A DNA stretch of 64,000 nt from Euclidia mi (GCA_944739405.2 OX123186.2:36379551-36443550); one strand, 5' to 3'. Counted from the first letter of the stretch, positions 21,470-33,589 are shown. A program made the numbers and translations. The notes: a model not told the origin generated them from the letters alone.

Positions 21470-22158
21470 AGTTAAAAATAAATTATTTGGCTAACTGATG
21501 ACTTTGGCGTATTAGTAAAATACAGTAGTTAAGAGAAATAAATTGAATATTTCAAGCCGGAGGCACAATAACATTATGTAAATACTGTAGCGGCAGCTAC
21601 ATACAACTTAGGCCGTACATCGTAAACAGCTTCTCGAGAACTTTCTTCGGATTGCAGTCCACCAGACACGATCACCAACTCACCAGCACCAACACAGCTT
21701 GGTCGATCGTCCCTCTAGTTTGATGAACATATATATATCTTATTCATTACAATTCTTCTAAAATACCATTGTGTATTTTACGATATTATGTTTTATAATT
21801 TTCATTACTGATCAAACAAAACAGAATGGCTCTATTTTCTAAAGAGTGAATGTGTTGTCTTGTACTGGTATAACTACTTTGCATGGTACTAATAATCTAA
21901 AAGAAGAAGTATGATCACCGAGGAGCCTAAGTATGCATTACTTTTTGTAATTTTGCCACTGAGACTTCACCAAACGACTATTTCAATAATCACTTTGCCA
22001 ACATTTCGTCGTTTGCTAAATCCGAAAAGGCCAATCAGTAGTATCTTGAACGCGTTTTAGTAGAAATAGGCTAACGACTACATTCAGTTTATTTAGTTAT
22101 ATACGTTACATTATTTTTAATATGAAAGATTAACATGAGTATGTAGTTAAGTGCCAAT
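21470..22158. other. AT-rich DNA, nothing recognised
   Basis: No feature supported. Confidence 0.4.
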
Positions 22159-22169
22159 AACTATTTTAG

Positions 22170-22407
22170 CCTCGTTGATTAGGGGATTGGGAGGTATCGG
22201 GTTCGATTCCCGGGTCGGGCAAAGTGTTATTGGGTTTTTCCGTTGGGAAATTCTCAGTAGGAGCACGAAGTCTGGTAATGTGCCCGGTACGGCAATAGGC
22301 TCGCCTCCTATTACGTGGGACGTAAAAAATTCATGGCGAAAGGTGGGTGTAATATTACAACACCTCTGTCTACCATTCCGGGGACACAGGCGTGAGTCTA
22401 TAAAAAA
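22170..22407 (+). mobile_element. SINE-A, tRNA-derived head, full length
   Basis: The 238-bp insertion lies between exact 11-bp duplications AACTATTTTAG (22159-22169, 22408-22418). The head has the pol III B box GGTTCGATTCC at about 22200 within a tRNA-like fold. The body has GTTATTGGGTTTTTC, CTCAGTAG, GGCAATAGGCTCGC and TATTACGTGGGA blocks. The tail has CTCTGTCTACC, ATTCCGGGG and CAGGCGTGAGTCTAT. The A box region is partly degraded. Confidence 0.92.
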
Positions 22408-22418
22408 AACTATTTTAG

Positions 22419-24213
22419 ATTCATATTTCTTGGTAGACGGCAACTTATGACATTTCGTCAGTGAAAAGTCGTTCTGAAATCATTATAATGCCATTAAATT
22501 AGCAGACTATTCAAACTGTGAAAGTTATGAATTATAATGGCAATGTGGCTTCAGTTGTTGAGTCTTAGACTTAAGCCCTGGGATAAAACTCGAGAACGAC
22601 ACGGACACCTATTAGTACTACAGAACAGAGTTCGTATACAAAACAGCCGTAGGTAATAAATATGTACGATAAAGTACAGCAAAAGTACTCATTTAAATCA
22701 TATTCTATCATGCCATATTTACATGATGAACTTTGTTGTATAACAAACATATTCGTTAAAGGAATTAGATAAAAATAATCCTTCTACCATAATCAACGAC
22801 AGAGGGAAACCGGATTGCTTGGGAGATACTATAAAGCGATAATAAATTGAGAGCATAACAATACCATTATTTTGTGTACTGATTAATTGTTGAGCTCTGA
22901 TACCGTCGCTTAAGACATCTAGGAAGCTTAAAGGACCAAGTAATTAGAATCTTCACCATCTTGATGCAGATAAGCCGGTTTTTTAAATAATTAAAAAGCC
23001 CGGTTAAAATAAAAATTCTTTTCGGCAATTTTCTACGGGATTTTCTCTTTAATTTTTCCAAATTAAGGCTTTGAAAAGATTTCATTTACATAGCAATGGG
23101 ATCGATTTCTTTTAATTAATAAAGATAATGAATATAGAGTGGCAATGTAGGAAGTTCTTCTGAGATAAATTACATAATTTATTTAGTAACCGCTTGACTT
23201 ATAAGTGGGCGTTTGACTAACACTAAAAATACATGTTTGTGTGGTAGTATAGAGGATTGAAGGCTGTCCATTTTAGCTGGAATAACTATCAATGATAGTC
23301 GTTACGGGAAGTTACACATTGTCACTTTCACATTGTCTGGTTTAAACCATATAATACGGCTATCCCCTTAGATTACGCAAGTTATACGACAGGCGCTTTT
23401 TCGGAAATATTCCGTCAAATCTAGTTTGAATAGAAAGCGGTAACTGCGCTCTAAAAAAAAGTTGTTATGTTGATGATGACAAATTAACTTTTCATTTTCT
23501 TGCAACTCTTTAACAGCTTGAGAGTAATTTTCCAAGGTTTCAAATAAAGTCAAATATTTTCATTCCATAAAATATCCTCGTAATTTATTTTTTTATTATT
23601 TTCAACAAAGTCTTCCATTAAGTGGCTTCTGGAACACAGCCAATTTCCTATGAATGGTATACATATATTGTTTTACAGTGTGAACTTAAGACTTACAAAG
23701 GTTTGTGTGTTAATGCTTCCTTGAAGTTGCTTTGCATAATAACACAGCGTTCGTCTACATAAAAGTCTAAATCTGGGTGTATTATTTCTTAAAGGGCGTC
23801 GTTTCTTTGACGTACGAAGACAATAATATGACGACAGCCGTACGCTTAATACAAAGGAACATAAAGCTAAAAGGGGAAGATTTGCGTATCACATATTCCG
23901 TATAATGGCTTGGCCATGACTTCAGACCAAGATACGAACGGGTGATGAGTTACGCGATGGGCGAGCGAAAGGTTAGGCCCTTCGTACACAAGACTAATAA
24001 ATCTTCGAAACCTGACGATTTCAGCCTTTAAGGGACTAATGCAATTCAAATTCATAGAGGCTCGTAAACAGATACTCGTCGCCAGTACTTTGCTTATGCG
24101 TAGCCGATGCGTGCTAACCTGGCTACCGAGATCGTTACTACAGATACCACCGTCACAATTTTCTAAATGGTGTAGCAATAATTTTATAAATCATTAATTA
24201 AGTGTGAGCCGTT
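22419..24213. other. AT-rich DNA, nothing recognised
   Basis: No supported feature. A 103-codon minus ORF at 23867-24178 covers a less AT-rich patch but shows no domain and no similarity I know. Confidence 0.4.
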
Positions 24214-24290
24214 TAGTCGCCCTAGCGACTACTGTTACACCATAATATACTATTCGGTCACTAAAGGCGTACCTGTAGTGACCGAATAGT
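24214..24290. repeat. Pair of perfect hairpins
   Basis: TAGTCGC at 24214-24220 pairs with GCGACTA at 24225-24231 across 4 nt. ACTATTCGGTCACTA at 24249-24263 pairs perfectly with 24276-24290 across 12 nt. The two stems are 17 nt apart. They could be the remnant of a palindromic MITE or a structured RNA; no gene context decides. Confidence 0.7.
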
Positions 24291-25704
24291 TAACTTACGT
24301 CTAACGATTCAATGTGTACTGATTGTGGAGTAAAATATATTAGTTAAGTGCCGTAAGAATACAATATTAGAATTGGAGATTTCTCATTATTCTTGTGTAT
24401 GAAAGAAAGGTGTTGTCTATTCTATGTTTTTCTCCTACACCACTGGTATCGTCAAAGTCGACTCATTAACCGTATATTCTTGCGTCACTCATCGCTCAGA
24501 TTGTAACCTTAAGAGTAACTGTAAGTGCAGGCTAGACTTACAAGACAGATACACTGTAAGCTAAGTGTATCCACGCCACCGCTTGATTGAATGCCCCCGG
24601 TTATCCTTTAAGAGGAAAGGGGTCGATAATTTATATGCAAAGTAAATCCTGCCTATGTCAACACATCCCAGCTTCCTTGTAACTTAAGTACAGTTACTAA
24701 AGCGCACAAAAGCAAGTCTTAGTTTATGAATAATACATATTTTCTTAGAAAGAGATTTGTATCAGAAACAAAAAAATATGAAACGCTGGTTTCTATTTTC
24801 ATTCGTTTCTGTAAAAGTATTTACGTTCAATCAAGCAAGTTGTCTTCCGCTTGTACAACGATCTTCGAGCTCCTGACCACAAAAAAATACAAATTATTAT
24901 TCACGAAAGTGTACAAAACTTTGAGGATATACAGTACAATTTCAGCCGTGTTCTGGTTTCTATCTCACTGGGTACTCCAACTACATCACCTACTGCGCCA
25001 ACAAACGATTTTGAGTAGGAGGAACGTCCACAGAAATAATATTTGTGCCAAAATATTGGCGCACTATACAAAATAAATATAGATTTAAGAAGAGTCACCT
25101 TTTTATTGAAATGCGCAAACAAAATTACGACCGTGCAAATAAGAAAAGTTGTTTACGTTCAGTTTTCTAGGAAAATTTTCCATAATTCCACAAAATGGTG
25201 TAACTACTTGTACGTACTATCTGAGACGAGTTCATGCTTTGATATTTATAGATTGTATGATTGAGTTATGAACTTATAAATAATTCAATATAAAGGTGTC
25301 ATAAATCTAGAAACTGAGCAGTGGGTACAATGCACGAGATATTGTATCTGATTGTATTGTATTGCAAATAAGCACACCGATGGTAACTGACATTGTAACC
25401 TTGATCCAGCATGAAACCTTTCCCAAATGTCGTAAGAGCAGATATTGAAAACAAAAACACGTACAAGCGCTATTCCAATCATTGAGGTAACATATCAATG
25501 ATTCTAGTTGTAAGCCAATACATTCGCAAAGAAGCCCACAGCTACACTTCCTTAAGGCAAGACCAAGTGAAATTTACGATAGGTACATGTCGTCTCTTAT
25601 TAATTAACTTAAAAAGACAAGCAGATTCATTTTAAATGTTGATATCGGTGATTAAGTACAAGTTGATCGAAGGACTTTGACTCGAGCGGACGATAGCTAC
25701 TCCT
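24291..25704. other. AT-rich DNA, nothing recognised
   Basis: No gene or repeat supported. Several ORFs of 63-116 codons here have no motif. Confidence 0.4.
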
Positions 25705-25721
25705 ACTTTCGAGCTGCTAAT

Positions 25722-26112
25722 CATCATCATCACCCTAGCGTAATCCCGGTTGCATCCAGGATTTACACGCCTTGGAGCCCGAAGTCCGCTTACTGGTCTA
25801 ACCAGATATGACTAACTGTCCGCTTTCCTACAGAGTGACTGCCGTGTGACCGCCACAACCCAAAGGATAGCGATATACCATGATTTAAACCAGTATCAGT
25901 TTATCTGAGGGTACTGACTCCCCGTAACGATTGTCCTTTGACAATCTTCATGACACTCGGGACCGGCGGTTTACCGTGTGCTCCGAGGCACAGGGCAAGC
26001 GGTAATTAACAATTAAATACGCATTTAACTTCGAAAAGTCATTGGTGCGCGCCGTGGATTCAAACTCGATACCCTCTTCATGGCAGGCTGTGGGTATCTC
26101 CACTTGGCCATA
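25722..26112 (-). mobile_element. SINE-B, full length, GATG-tailed
   Basis: The 391-bp insertion has an exact 17-bp target duplication, ACTTTCGAGCTGCTAAT (25705-25721 and 26113-26129). On the minus strand it has a tRNA-like head with a degenerate B box (GAGTTTGAATCC near 26065), then GGCGCGCACCA, AATTGTTAATTACCGC, GGGGAGTCAGTACCC, TCTGGTTAGACCAGTAAGCG and GGATTACGCTAGGG blocks, and it ends GTGATGATGATGA. Relatives lie at 4246-4335, 40340-40480, 48918-49113 and 50451-50700. The GATG-type tail resembles that of the RTE-like LINE, a likely partner. Confidence 0.9.
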
Positions 26113-26129
26113 ACTTTCGAGCTGCTAAT

Positions 26130-28964
26130 ATAGCCTCAAAATGCTACCATACATCTCGCCAAATACGAACTAATTTCTTCTTATGAGCTTCAAAGTCCAG
26201 TATTTTAACCGTAGGCGGTCTTTAGTCCGAGTACCTGAGATTGCCCAGACTGCCCAAACTCTACGAAAGTCTAAAGCCTTTATTACATCTTTCCTCCCTC
26301 TTTAGCACTTACTCAGTAAACAAAGACAGAATAATAATACGCAGTGTAAAAATATATCAGATTCTATTGATACGCTTGTGTATCGCATGTAATGAGTACC
26401 AAATGGATTGTACCTATTAATATAACGTATATGAAGTTATAATCCGTTACTGGGATAGTATTCTGATTCGATTTATTGGTCGTAAACCTCTTTGTTAACG
26501 TTATGGGCAAAACATTTATTTACTACCAACTATCTATGTTATTTTATTTGTGTGATATGAATAACCTTATAAATATGAATTGAGTACTAGAAATCTGCTA
26601 CAGGTTACTCTATGAATGCATAAAACAAATCGCAAGAAAGACATAAATATTATAATATAATCTCAATATATGTCATTGCGAAAGGGATTTTTGTTCCAGA
26701 TGATACCTACTCAAAATTAAGATTATCTACCTTCTTATAAACATGCAAACAATGTGGAAGTAAAGACATAATTATATAATGTACATGCTTGAATATTGAT
26801 TTTTTCTTAAATGGTAAATATGCAACCATGTTCAATATGTAATTATTATTAATTATACATCGTTAATTATTTGTCTTTGACCGTGATTTTGAATGAGTGA
26901 TATGAATGCTTAAATCAGAACGAAAATGATATTATGAAGATTAATTATGACGTTCCTTGAAAAACCGATTTGTGTCTTTCACATGGTTTTCTTTTATTCA
27001 AATTTGAATATCCAGATCTCTGAGTATTCGTATGTCAGCAGCATGTTCACAAACACTACGTTAGTTTAATTCATTTGTTTTGACTCTGACTCCAGACTCT
27101 GCTCGGTATAATTGTCACTCATAGACATGGCAATGTTTGATTAACGTTGCTCACTCCAGGCAACAAAGATCGAGTTCGCGTAGCACAGCACAGGACAAGA
27201 CAGTAAAAGGCAAGATAGCACGGGGCAAGACAGCATAGATGACCCGTGTCGACGCAGAACTTATACAATTGTGCTATATAAATCCTTGAGTAAATTAATA
27301 TTGTTCGGACTACTATATAAAGCGGCCATTTAATAAAAGCACTACAAAAACCGTTCCCGCTCATAATATTTCCTACTAATAACAACTCAGCTTTTGTTAC
27401 ATACCAAAGATTCATCAAGTCGTAATAACTTTTTTTATTGCCCCAAACTCCAGTTATGATAAACAAATATCCATTATTCTTCTCTAACTTTTACTAGTTC
27501 TTTGTTTATTGGCCGCTAGGTTATCCGGCGGGCGGTTCGTCTACCCGGTCCTTCATACATAATTCAGCGTGGCCCGCTCATCATACGCCCATAACGCCGA
27601 GTGTACCCTGCACCGTATATTGCTTTATTTTTCCCCTCTAAATATTATATAATGATACACTTTCTTGTTGTTTAAGTTTTTGTGTCGCGGATTTGGTTTC
27701 GGAAGTTCCGTATTGGTGGAATGTTATAGGAGTTGGATTGTGTTTTTGTTATTGTTATGATGTGCAGCTGGGTGTATGCTCGATATTGGTTACGATCAAT
27801 CATTCACTCCGTTTTTCTTTATTATATCTATCCGACGAACAATCATCTTTGTTTTTTAATATAAATGTTCATCGTTTACGAATATGTCATATTTTCCAAA
27901 GTTATGCAAGGATGAAATTACTGAAATTAAAGCAAAACTTAAAACTATAAAATTAAACTTTTGATAATAAGTGAACACGATATATAACCATTGGACTTCT
28001 TTGAGGCAGTTTCTTATCAAATCTTCGTAAGTATTTTTCTCACTATAAATAATAAAGTTCCAGCTAGTTTGTAGTGTCTAGGTAATAAACTTAAACTCAA
28101 ACAAACATAGCTTGAAGGCTTTAGTTCTATAGAATTTTGAAGTCCCTAAGGCCAGACCATGTAGTAAAACAAACAATGAGTTTTAACAAACTGTCTACAA
28201 GACGCGGCCGCCAATTTGCCGAAAATTCGCAATACAAAACCCAAAATATTCCAATACAGTTGTTTCAAACTTAAAACAAGCCAATAAGTAAAACTGGCAG
28301 CCTTTCCGATTCAACAAAAACGAAGCTATTGAAAAAACGTTCTAAACCAACAATTGTACGAAAATAACCGGTGCATTTACAGAAGGCACCTTTTATTTTT
28401 TATCCGCAGCCCTTGTTTCCTGTGATGAACATTAACCTGCTCAAAAGCTGAAACGCTGCTGCGTTCAACGCCTCACTCAAATAAAACTTTTGTTTTCGCC
28501 CACTAAAAATGCACACGACCTATTTCGACACACCCAGTGCAATTATGTTGCGGCCTATTTAATTTTTATCAGTTAAATATTTGATTGGCACACGTTCATT
28601 ATTTGTAAGCGAACTGTAAAATTACATTGTCAGCGAAATGTATATTATTATGTTGAACGATGTGTGAGCGAACAGCAAGTTTGGTACCGTATAATGTGTA
28701 CTTTGAAACTTTTATAATTGTGATTAAACATTTTCTTATAGTACCTCGTATAAGTTCGTTTCTATTCTAATCGCTTCTTTTCAAAGAAACTCTAGACGTC
28801 TCTCTTCAACAATTTCTATGAATATTATTCACTTTAGCTTTGTACTGCCGGGCTGCCTATGCATCGCTCTAGGGCCAACAAAGTTTGCCATTAGTTCGAG
28901 AAAGATTTAATGATATATAAAGTACAGTAGTTCTTATTTTAAATGTCAGTTATACTGGATATTA
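26130..28964. other. 2.8 kb, nothing recognised
   Basis: Mostly AT-rich. The patch 27510-27620 is less AT-rich with several CpGs (GGCGGGCGGTTCGTC), then pyrimidine-rich DNA. It could be a promoter, but no following reading frame supports that. The 115-codon minus ORF at 27119-27466 has no recognisable domain. Confidence 0.4.
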
Positions 28965-30085
28965 TCTGTATATACATATAAAATCCTTGCGTTACTGATT
29001 GACAGACACGCTACAGCCAAAACTACTGAACGCAAGTTGGTAAAATTTGGCATGTATGTTCCTTGACGGGTGTAGGGGCGCACTAAGAGAGGATTTTTGG
29101 AAATTCCTCCCCTAAAGGGGTAAAACAGGTGGTCAGAGTTTGTATGAAACTTATGATTCCTTCAATGGATGAACTTCAATCTTTGTATATTGCTTCCTCA
29201 AATGAAGTTAGTGAAAACTAAGAAAGTCTATTTAGAAATTCTTACCCTAAACGGATAAAAAGGGGATTCAGAATTTTCATGAAACACTTTTAATACTTCA
29301 AGGGATTAACTTCATACTTTGTTTATTGGATACGCAAATATTTTGGAAATCCTTCACCTAAGAGGGTAGAAAAGTGGGTCAGACTCTGTTTTGAACCTTT
29401 TATTTTTCCATCGAATCACTCTCATCTGCACATATAAAATCCCTGCGTTACTGACTGACTGACAGACACGCTACAGCCGAAACTACTGAGCGCAAGAAGG
29501 TGAAATTTGGCATGTATGTTCCTTGAGGGGTGTAGCGGCGCACTAAGAGAGGAGTTTTGGAAATTCCTCCCCTAAAGGGGTAAAACAGGTTGTCAGAGTT
29601 TGAATTAAACTTATGATTCCTTCAATGGATTAACTTCAAACTTTGTAATATTGGTTCCCCAATGAAGTTAGTGAACACTAAGCAACTCTTTATGGAAATT
29701 ATTACCCTAAACGGACAAAAAGGGGAGACAGAATTTTTATGAAACCCTTTTAATACTTCAAGGGATAGACTCCATACGTTGTTTATTGAATACGCAAATG
29801 CCATTAACGAACACAAAGACATTTATTTTGAAAATTCTTCACCTAAGAGGGTAGAAAAGTGGGTCAGACTTTGTTTTGAAACTTTTATTTTTCAACCGAA
29901 TCACTCTCATCTGCATATATAAAATCCTTGCGTTACTGACTGACTGACAGACACGCTACAGCCGAAACTACTGAGCGCAAGTAGGTGACATTTGGCATGT
30001 ATGTTCCTTGGGGAGTGTAGGGGAATTTGTGCAAAACATTTTATCGAAGCAAATTTACGCGTGCGAAGCAGCGGGCAAAAGCTGG
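28965..30085 (+). mobile_element. Non-autonomous Helitron with internal tandem units
   Basis: The element starts TCTGTATATACATATAAAATCC (in part) after an A and ends in CTGG before a T, as expected for Helitrons (5' TC, 3' CTRR, insertion between A and T, no duplication). It consists of two full units starting at 28965 (460 bp) and 29425 (485 bp) and a third starting at 29910 that jumps after about 115 bp to the 3' end. Each unit opens TCTG..ATATAAAATCC and carries the TTACTGACTGACTGACAGAC-type block. The terminal part has a GC-rich ACGCGTGCGAAGCAGCGGGC stretch just before the end. No Rep or helicase is present. Confidence 0.8.
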
Positions 30086-30086
30086 T

Positions 30087-31467
30087 TTGGATTATATACT
30101 TATTCTTGGTAACATGAGCTAAGTGGACTATTAGATGGTGACGAAAATTTAATGATTCATTATCATGTTACATTTTGAAATATAGGTATTCAGTCTACCA
30201 CGCTACTGTTGCCTACTGGGAAAAGCATAAAAGCTTTCGGAAGGATTTCGCAACTAAAATCTAGTAGAAACCAGCAAATTTTTATTGCAAATGTCGTTAA
30301 ATATAAGAAAACCAAGTTGTAAACACTTTGAAAACAAAAACATAATCCATATAGTAATGTGCCCATCCTCTTACCATGTTATTAGAAACGAGGCATTAAC
30401 ATATCACACATACCCTGAAATATGAGCATGTGAAATCAATGGCATTAATTCAAACGTCGATGGGCCTAAATCAAACCGAGCACCAAATACTGATCTCCAT
30501 ACACACCAGCTTACTAGTACAGCATTTAATTTCCCTGACTATAATTCACACGAGGTCATGCCGACACGACAATTCGCAAAGCGCGGTCCTCGAGCAAACC
30601 GCAGGGCAAATGCAACGTTGCAAGGATTTCTTTACTCGATACGTGGCATCGTAATAACCAATGGTAGTCGAATTATGACTTGACAACATTCGATAATGAT
30701 CTTTACCCTTCAAGAAATAAGAGGCAGTCTTGTTTGAAGTGAGCCGACTTAAGTGAATACAGGGTCGCCTACACTGTGTTTACGGGCCCAACACTGCCAT
30801 CGAGAAAGCAAACATAGAGTAGTGGCAGTGCGTATCGATAAAGGTTTATCGAATTTATCCATTAGCTTGTGTGTTTTGGCGCTAAAATCGTTCAAGTGTG
30901 TTGTAGTCAAGCGATAGACACTGTTTAAGATTAATCTGTATGGAAATTGTGGGTTGCGTGAAGCCTGTATCTACTGACGTGTAATATGTGTTGATTGCGT
31001 CAATATCTTAGCAATGATTGGCTCACAATAGCGTTTGATATAGTTGCAATATACGTATTCATATGGCGTTAAATATTGTCTAACGAATTGTTATTATAGA
31101 CGATATGACATAGTAGGTATTCTTGGTATTTCATAAGTGAATAAATAAAGGATTATATTGTCTTAATATTCAAATTATATATACCGATGGCTATAATTTG
31201 ATTTATGCAGTGTTACTCAAGCTGAAAAAAGGTTTCATATTATTTTTTGTTTAGGTTAAAACGGATTGCATGGAATTGGAGTCAAATATTTTTTCAGGAA
31301 ACGCTTTATTGGTCAGTGGATGCGGATAAAAAAGGTAAAAAAAAATTTATAGTAGATATTGGGGAGTTATTATTATATTATGCCTTACTAATAAAAGCTT
31401 TAGAATATAAGAGTTCTGCTATTTATTCTGCACTTATTACGTCGGCAAGGCTTTTCACACAATACCC
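30087..31467. other. AT-rich DNA, nothing recognised
   Basis: No supported gene. The 106-codon ORF at 31247-31567 runs into the LINE tip below and is therefore at least partly transposon sequence in a meaningless frame. Confidence 0.4.
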
Positions 31468-31479
31468 GAGAAAATGGTC

Positions 31480-31540
31480 ATACATACATAGACTCACGGC
31501 TTTTCCCGAAAGGGTTGTCGGGGACTACAGAACGCCATTT
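31480..31540 (-). mobile_element. 61-bp LINE 3' tip insertion
   Basis: The minus strand reads CAAATGGCG, TTCTG, TAGTCCCC, then ACCCTTTCGGGAAAAG, then GCCGTGAGTCTATGTATG, matching the last 61 nt of the intact LINE. Imperfect 12-bp repeats (10 of 12) flank it at 31468-31479 and 31541-31552, so it looks like an extreme 5' truncation. The tail stem CCC with GGG persists with a TTTC loop. Confidence 0.75.
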
Positions 31541-31552
31541 GAGAAGATGCTC

Positions 31553-32384
31553 AATAGATATCAATAGACAAAAATACAACCATCGAGTTACTAGTGCAAA
31601 ATTGGAAATTAAATTAAACTAACAATAGAAGGCAATATCACATACCAGCATACTTTAATAAGAAAACTTCAAACGGTATGGCACAGCGAGTTCAATTTTT
31701 CAAGCAATACCGAACTTCACCCACAGATATCATAAGTGTTCACAACCTTATAACACGGTATCCTCTGAAACTACAAGCCATTTCCCCCAGCTGACTAATC
31801 GCACTAGAAGTGAGCAGTTTGTTTTACCACAGAACCCCGTAAAAGTAGACAGGTCGTAAATATTTTTAAGCAAAAAATGAAGAGTTCGTTTTCGTGCTCT
31901 TAATTTTTTCCTGATAACGTATAGGAACTTGCAATCTACTTTTCACAAGTGCTCGCTTAGTCTGGCTGTATATCGACCAAACTCATCAGAATTTCTTTTG
32001 TTCCTTTCAAGCTACCATGCAATTTCGGACAATGTAGTTAGGTTTAATGGCTACCCAATGTGCACAGCCATATTGATTATTTGTATCAGCATGATATTGA
32101 AGTTCTATCAACCGCTTGCCTGAATCATTGCTAAAATAAAAAGTAATATAAAAATATTGTATGTGTAATAAGATGAAATAACCAAAAGTTCAGTCGTAAA
32201 GTATTATAACTTTTTTTGATTAAACTCTGATGTTTTCTTGGATATAATTTGACAAATTTGTACCAGTTTTTTTGTGTCTTGCAGTACCTGCTGTATTTCA
32301 ACCTCGCGTACTTTCAGACATATTTGTTATACCGCATGTCACGCTAAGCAAAGCAAACAAAATATTTTTCAATTATGATTATTC
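31553..32384. other. AT-rich DNA, nothing recognised
   Basis: No supported gene or repeat. Confidence 0.4.
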
Positions 32385-32516
32385 CATCTAGTTATATTTA
32401 TTATATATAACAAAATAAATTAATATTAGGATAAACCAATTATAACTACTTAAATACTATTACTAAAATTAAATAAAATTTTAAAGTACAATACAAATAA
32501 ATAAGAAAATGTATAT

Positions 32517-32896
32517 TCAAAGGGCGTCGTGAAAGTCGTCCACATCGCCGTCTATTGGGAACGTGCCCAGAAGACTGGCAGCATTGCCACGCTGTATGGC
32601 AATGCTAATTTTTTGTGCTAGATACATACCAAGCCGCAAGCAAGCCGGTCGCGGCCGACCTCGTAGGACATTCGTCGACCAAATTGGTGACGTTCTGAAA
32701 AACGGCAGGGTCCGAAGCACCCGCAACCGGCGAGCATGTATGAAAAGAGTAATGAATGTAGAGGAAGCGCGTGAGGTTTGTAAGGATAGAAGCAAGTGGC
32801 GTTCCGTTGTCTCTGCCTACCCCGACGGGAAAAAGGCGTGAGTATATGTATGTATGTATGTAGATACATACCAGCCTTCTGGTCACGCGATTCCAT
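32517..32896 (-). pseudogene. RT C-terminus of another LINE, split by an insertion
   Basis: The minus strand encodes ESRDQKAGMYL (32896 downward), is interrupted by 32632-32860, and resumes AQKISIAIQRGNAASLLGTF and then PIDGDVDDFHDAL before a stop at 32517. If the insertion and one copy of its duplication are ignored the frame is continuous across the junction. The AIQRGNAAS motif is one I associate with the end of lepidopteran jockey/CR1-like RTs, but the family is not certain. An AT-rich 3' UTR probably runs on to about 32385. The 5' side stops near 32897, so the copy is heavily truncated. Confidence 0.7.
32632..32860 (+). mobile_element. 5'-truncated LINE nested in another LINE
   Basis: The 229-bp insertion has an exact 13-bp duplication TAGATACATACCA (32619-32631 and 32861-32873). 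Its open frame (AGRGRPRRTFVDQIGDVLKN, STRNRRACMKRVMNVEEARE, SAYPDGKKA-stop) corresponds to the last 65 or so codons of the intact LINE but is diverged and more GC-rich, marking a related subfamily. It ends GGCGTGAGTATATGTATG with TATG repeats. The tail stem is CCC with GGG around GAC. Confidence 0.92.
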
Positions 32897-33037
32897 CTAG
32901 GTATTCCTTTTTTTATTTTTAGATGTCTGGTTTGTCTGATAAGGCTGTGAATGAATATGTTCTAAAATTATAGCACTGCATGTCTTATTTGCAGCAATCT
33001 CTATTCACGGCGATATTTTTATGAGAAGACAGTTTTA

Positions 33038-33444
33038 TGTGCCGTGTGGTTGACGGCATAGAATACAAGTGTCACCACCCCCTATTTTCCCGTGGGTGTC
33101 GTAAGAGGCGACTAAGGGATAACACGATGCAAATACCATCTTTGCGTAGAGACGGAAAACTCGACATCAAACCCTATACGACTGCCTCGTTGGTCTCGCG
33201 AGGTAAATGTGCGCGTGGGATCGGGAGGTCCCGGGTTCGATTCCTGGGTCGGGCAGTGTTATTGGGTTTTTCTGTCACGAAATTCTCAGTAGCAGCACGG
33301 AGTCTGGAAATGTGCCCGGTACGGCAATAGGCTCGCCCCTTATTACGTGGGACTAAAGTATATCTGGCGAAAAGTGGGTGTAGAAATACACCTCTGCCTA
33401 CCCCTTCGGGGATAAAAGGCGTGACGTTATGTATGTATGTATGT
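33038..33444 (+). mobile_element. Composite SINE: extra 5' module plus SINE-A
   Basis: The 407-bp insertion is bounded by exact 12-bp duplications AAGACAGTTTTA (33026-33037, 33445-33456). The first 145 bp or so (GTGCCGTGTGGTTGACGGCA, then GTGTCGTAAGAGGCGACTAA) are a module known to me as common in Lepidoptera and absent from the other SINE-A copies here. From about 33184 the typical SINE-A follows, with B box GGTTCGATTCC, the body, CTCTGCCTACCCC, TTCGGGG and the TATG tail. One duplication around both modules shows they moved as one RNA. Confidence 0.88.
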
Positions 33445-33589
33445 AAGACAGTTTTAAATATAGTTTAGTAAATGAACTATTAGAAAAAAATCTTGCTTAA
33501 AATATCATTGATTTTCCATAACAGTCACGCCTACGGAAATGACATACTTAAAAACAATACAAGAATGTTATTTGGTACTCATCTTCTTT

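Noticed and set aside
22151..22450. 99-codon ORF on the plus strand and 98 codons on the minus strand
   Set aside because: Both fall in a SINE-A copy with a pol III promoter and are not protein genes.
31247..31567. 106-codon ORF
   Set aside because: Its 3' third reads through a LINE tip in the wrong strand and the rest has no motif.
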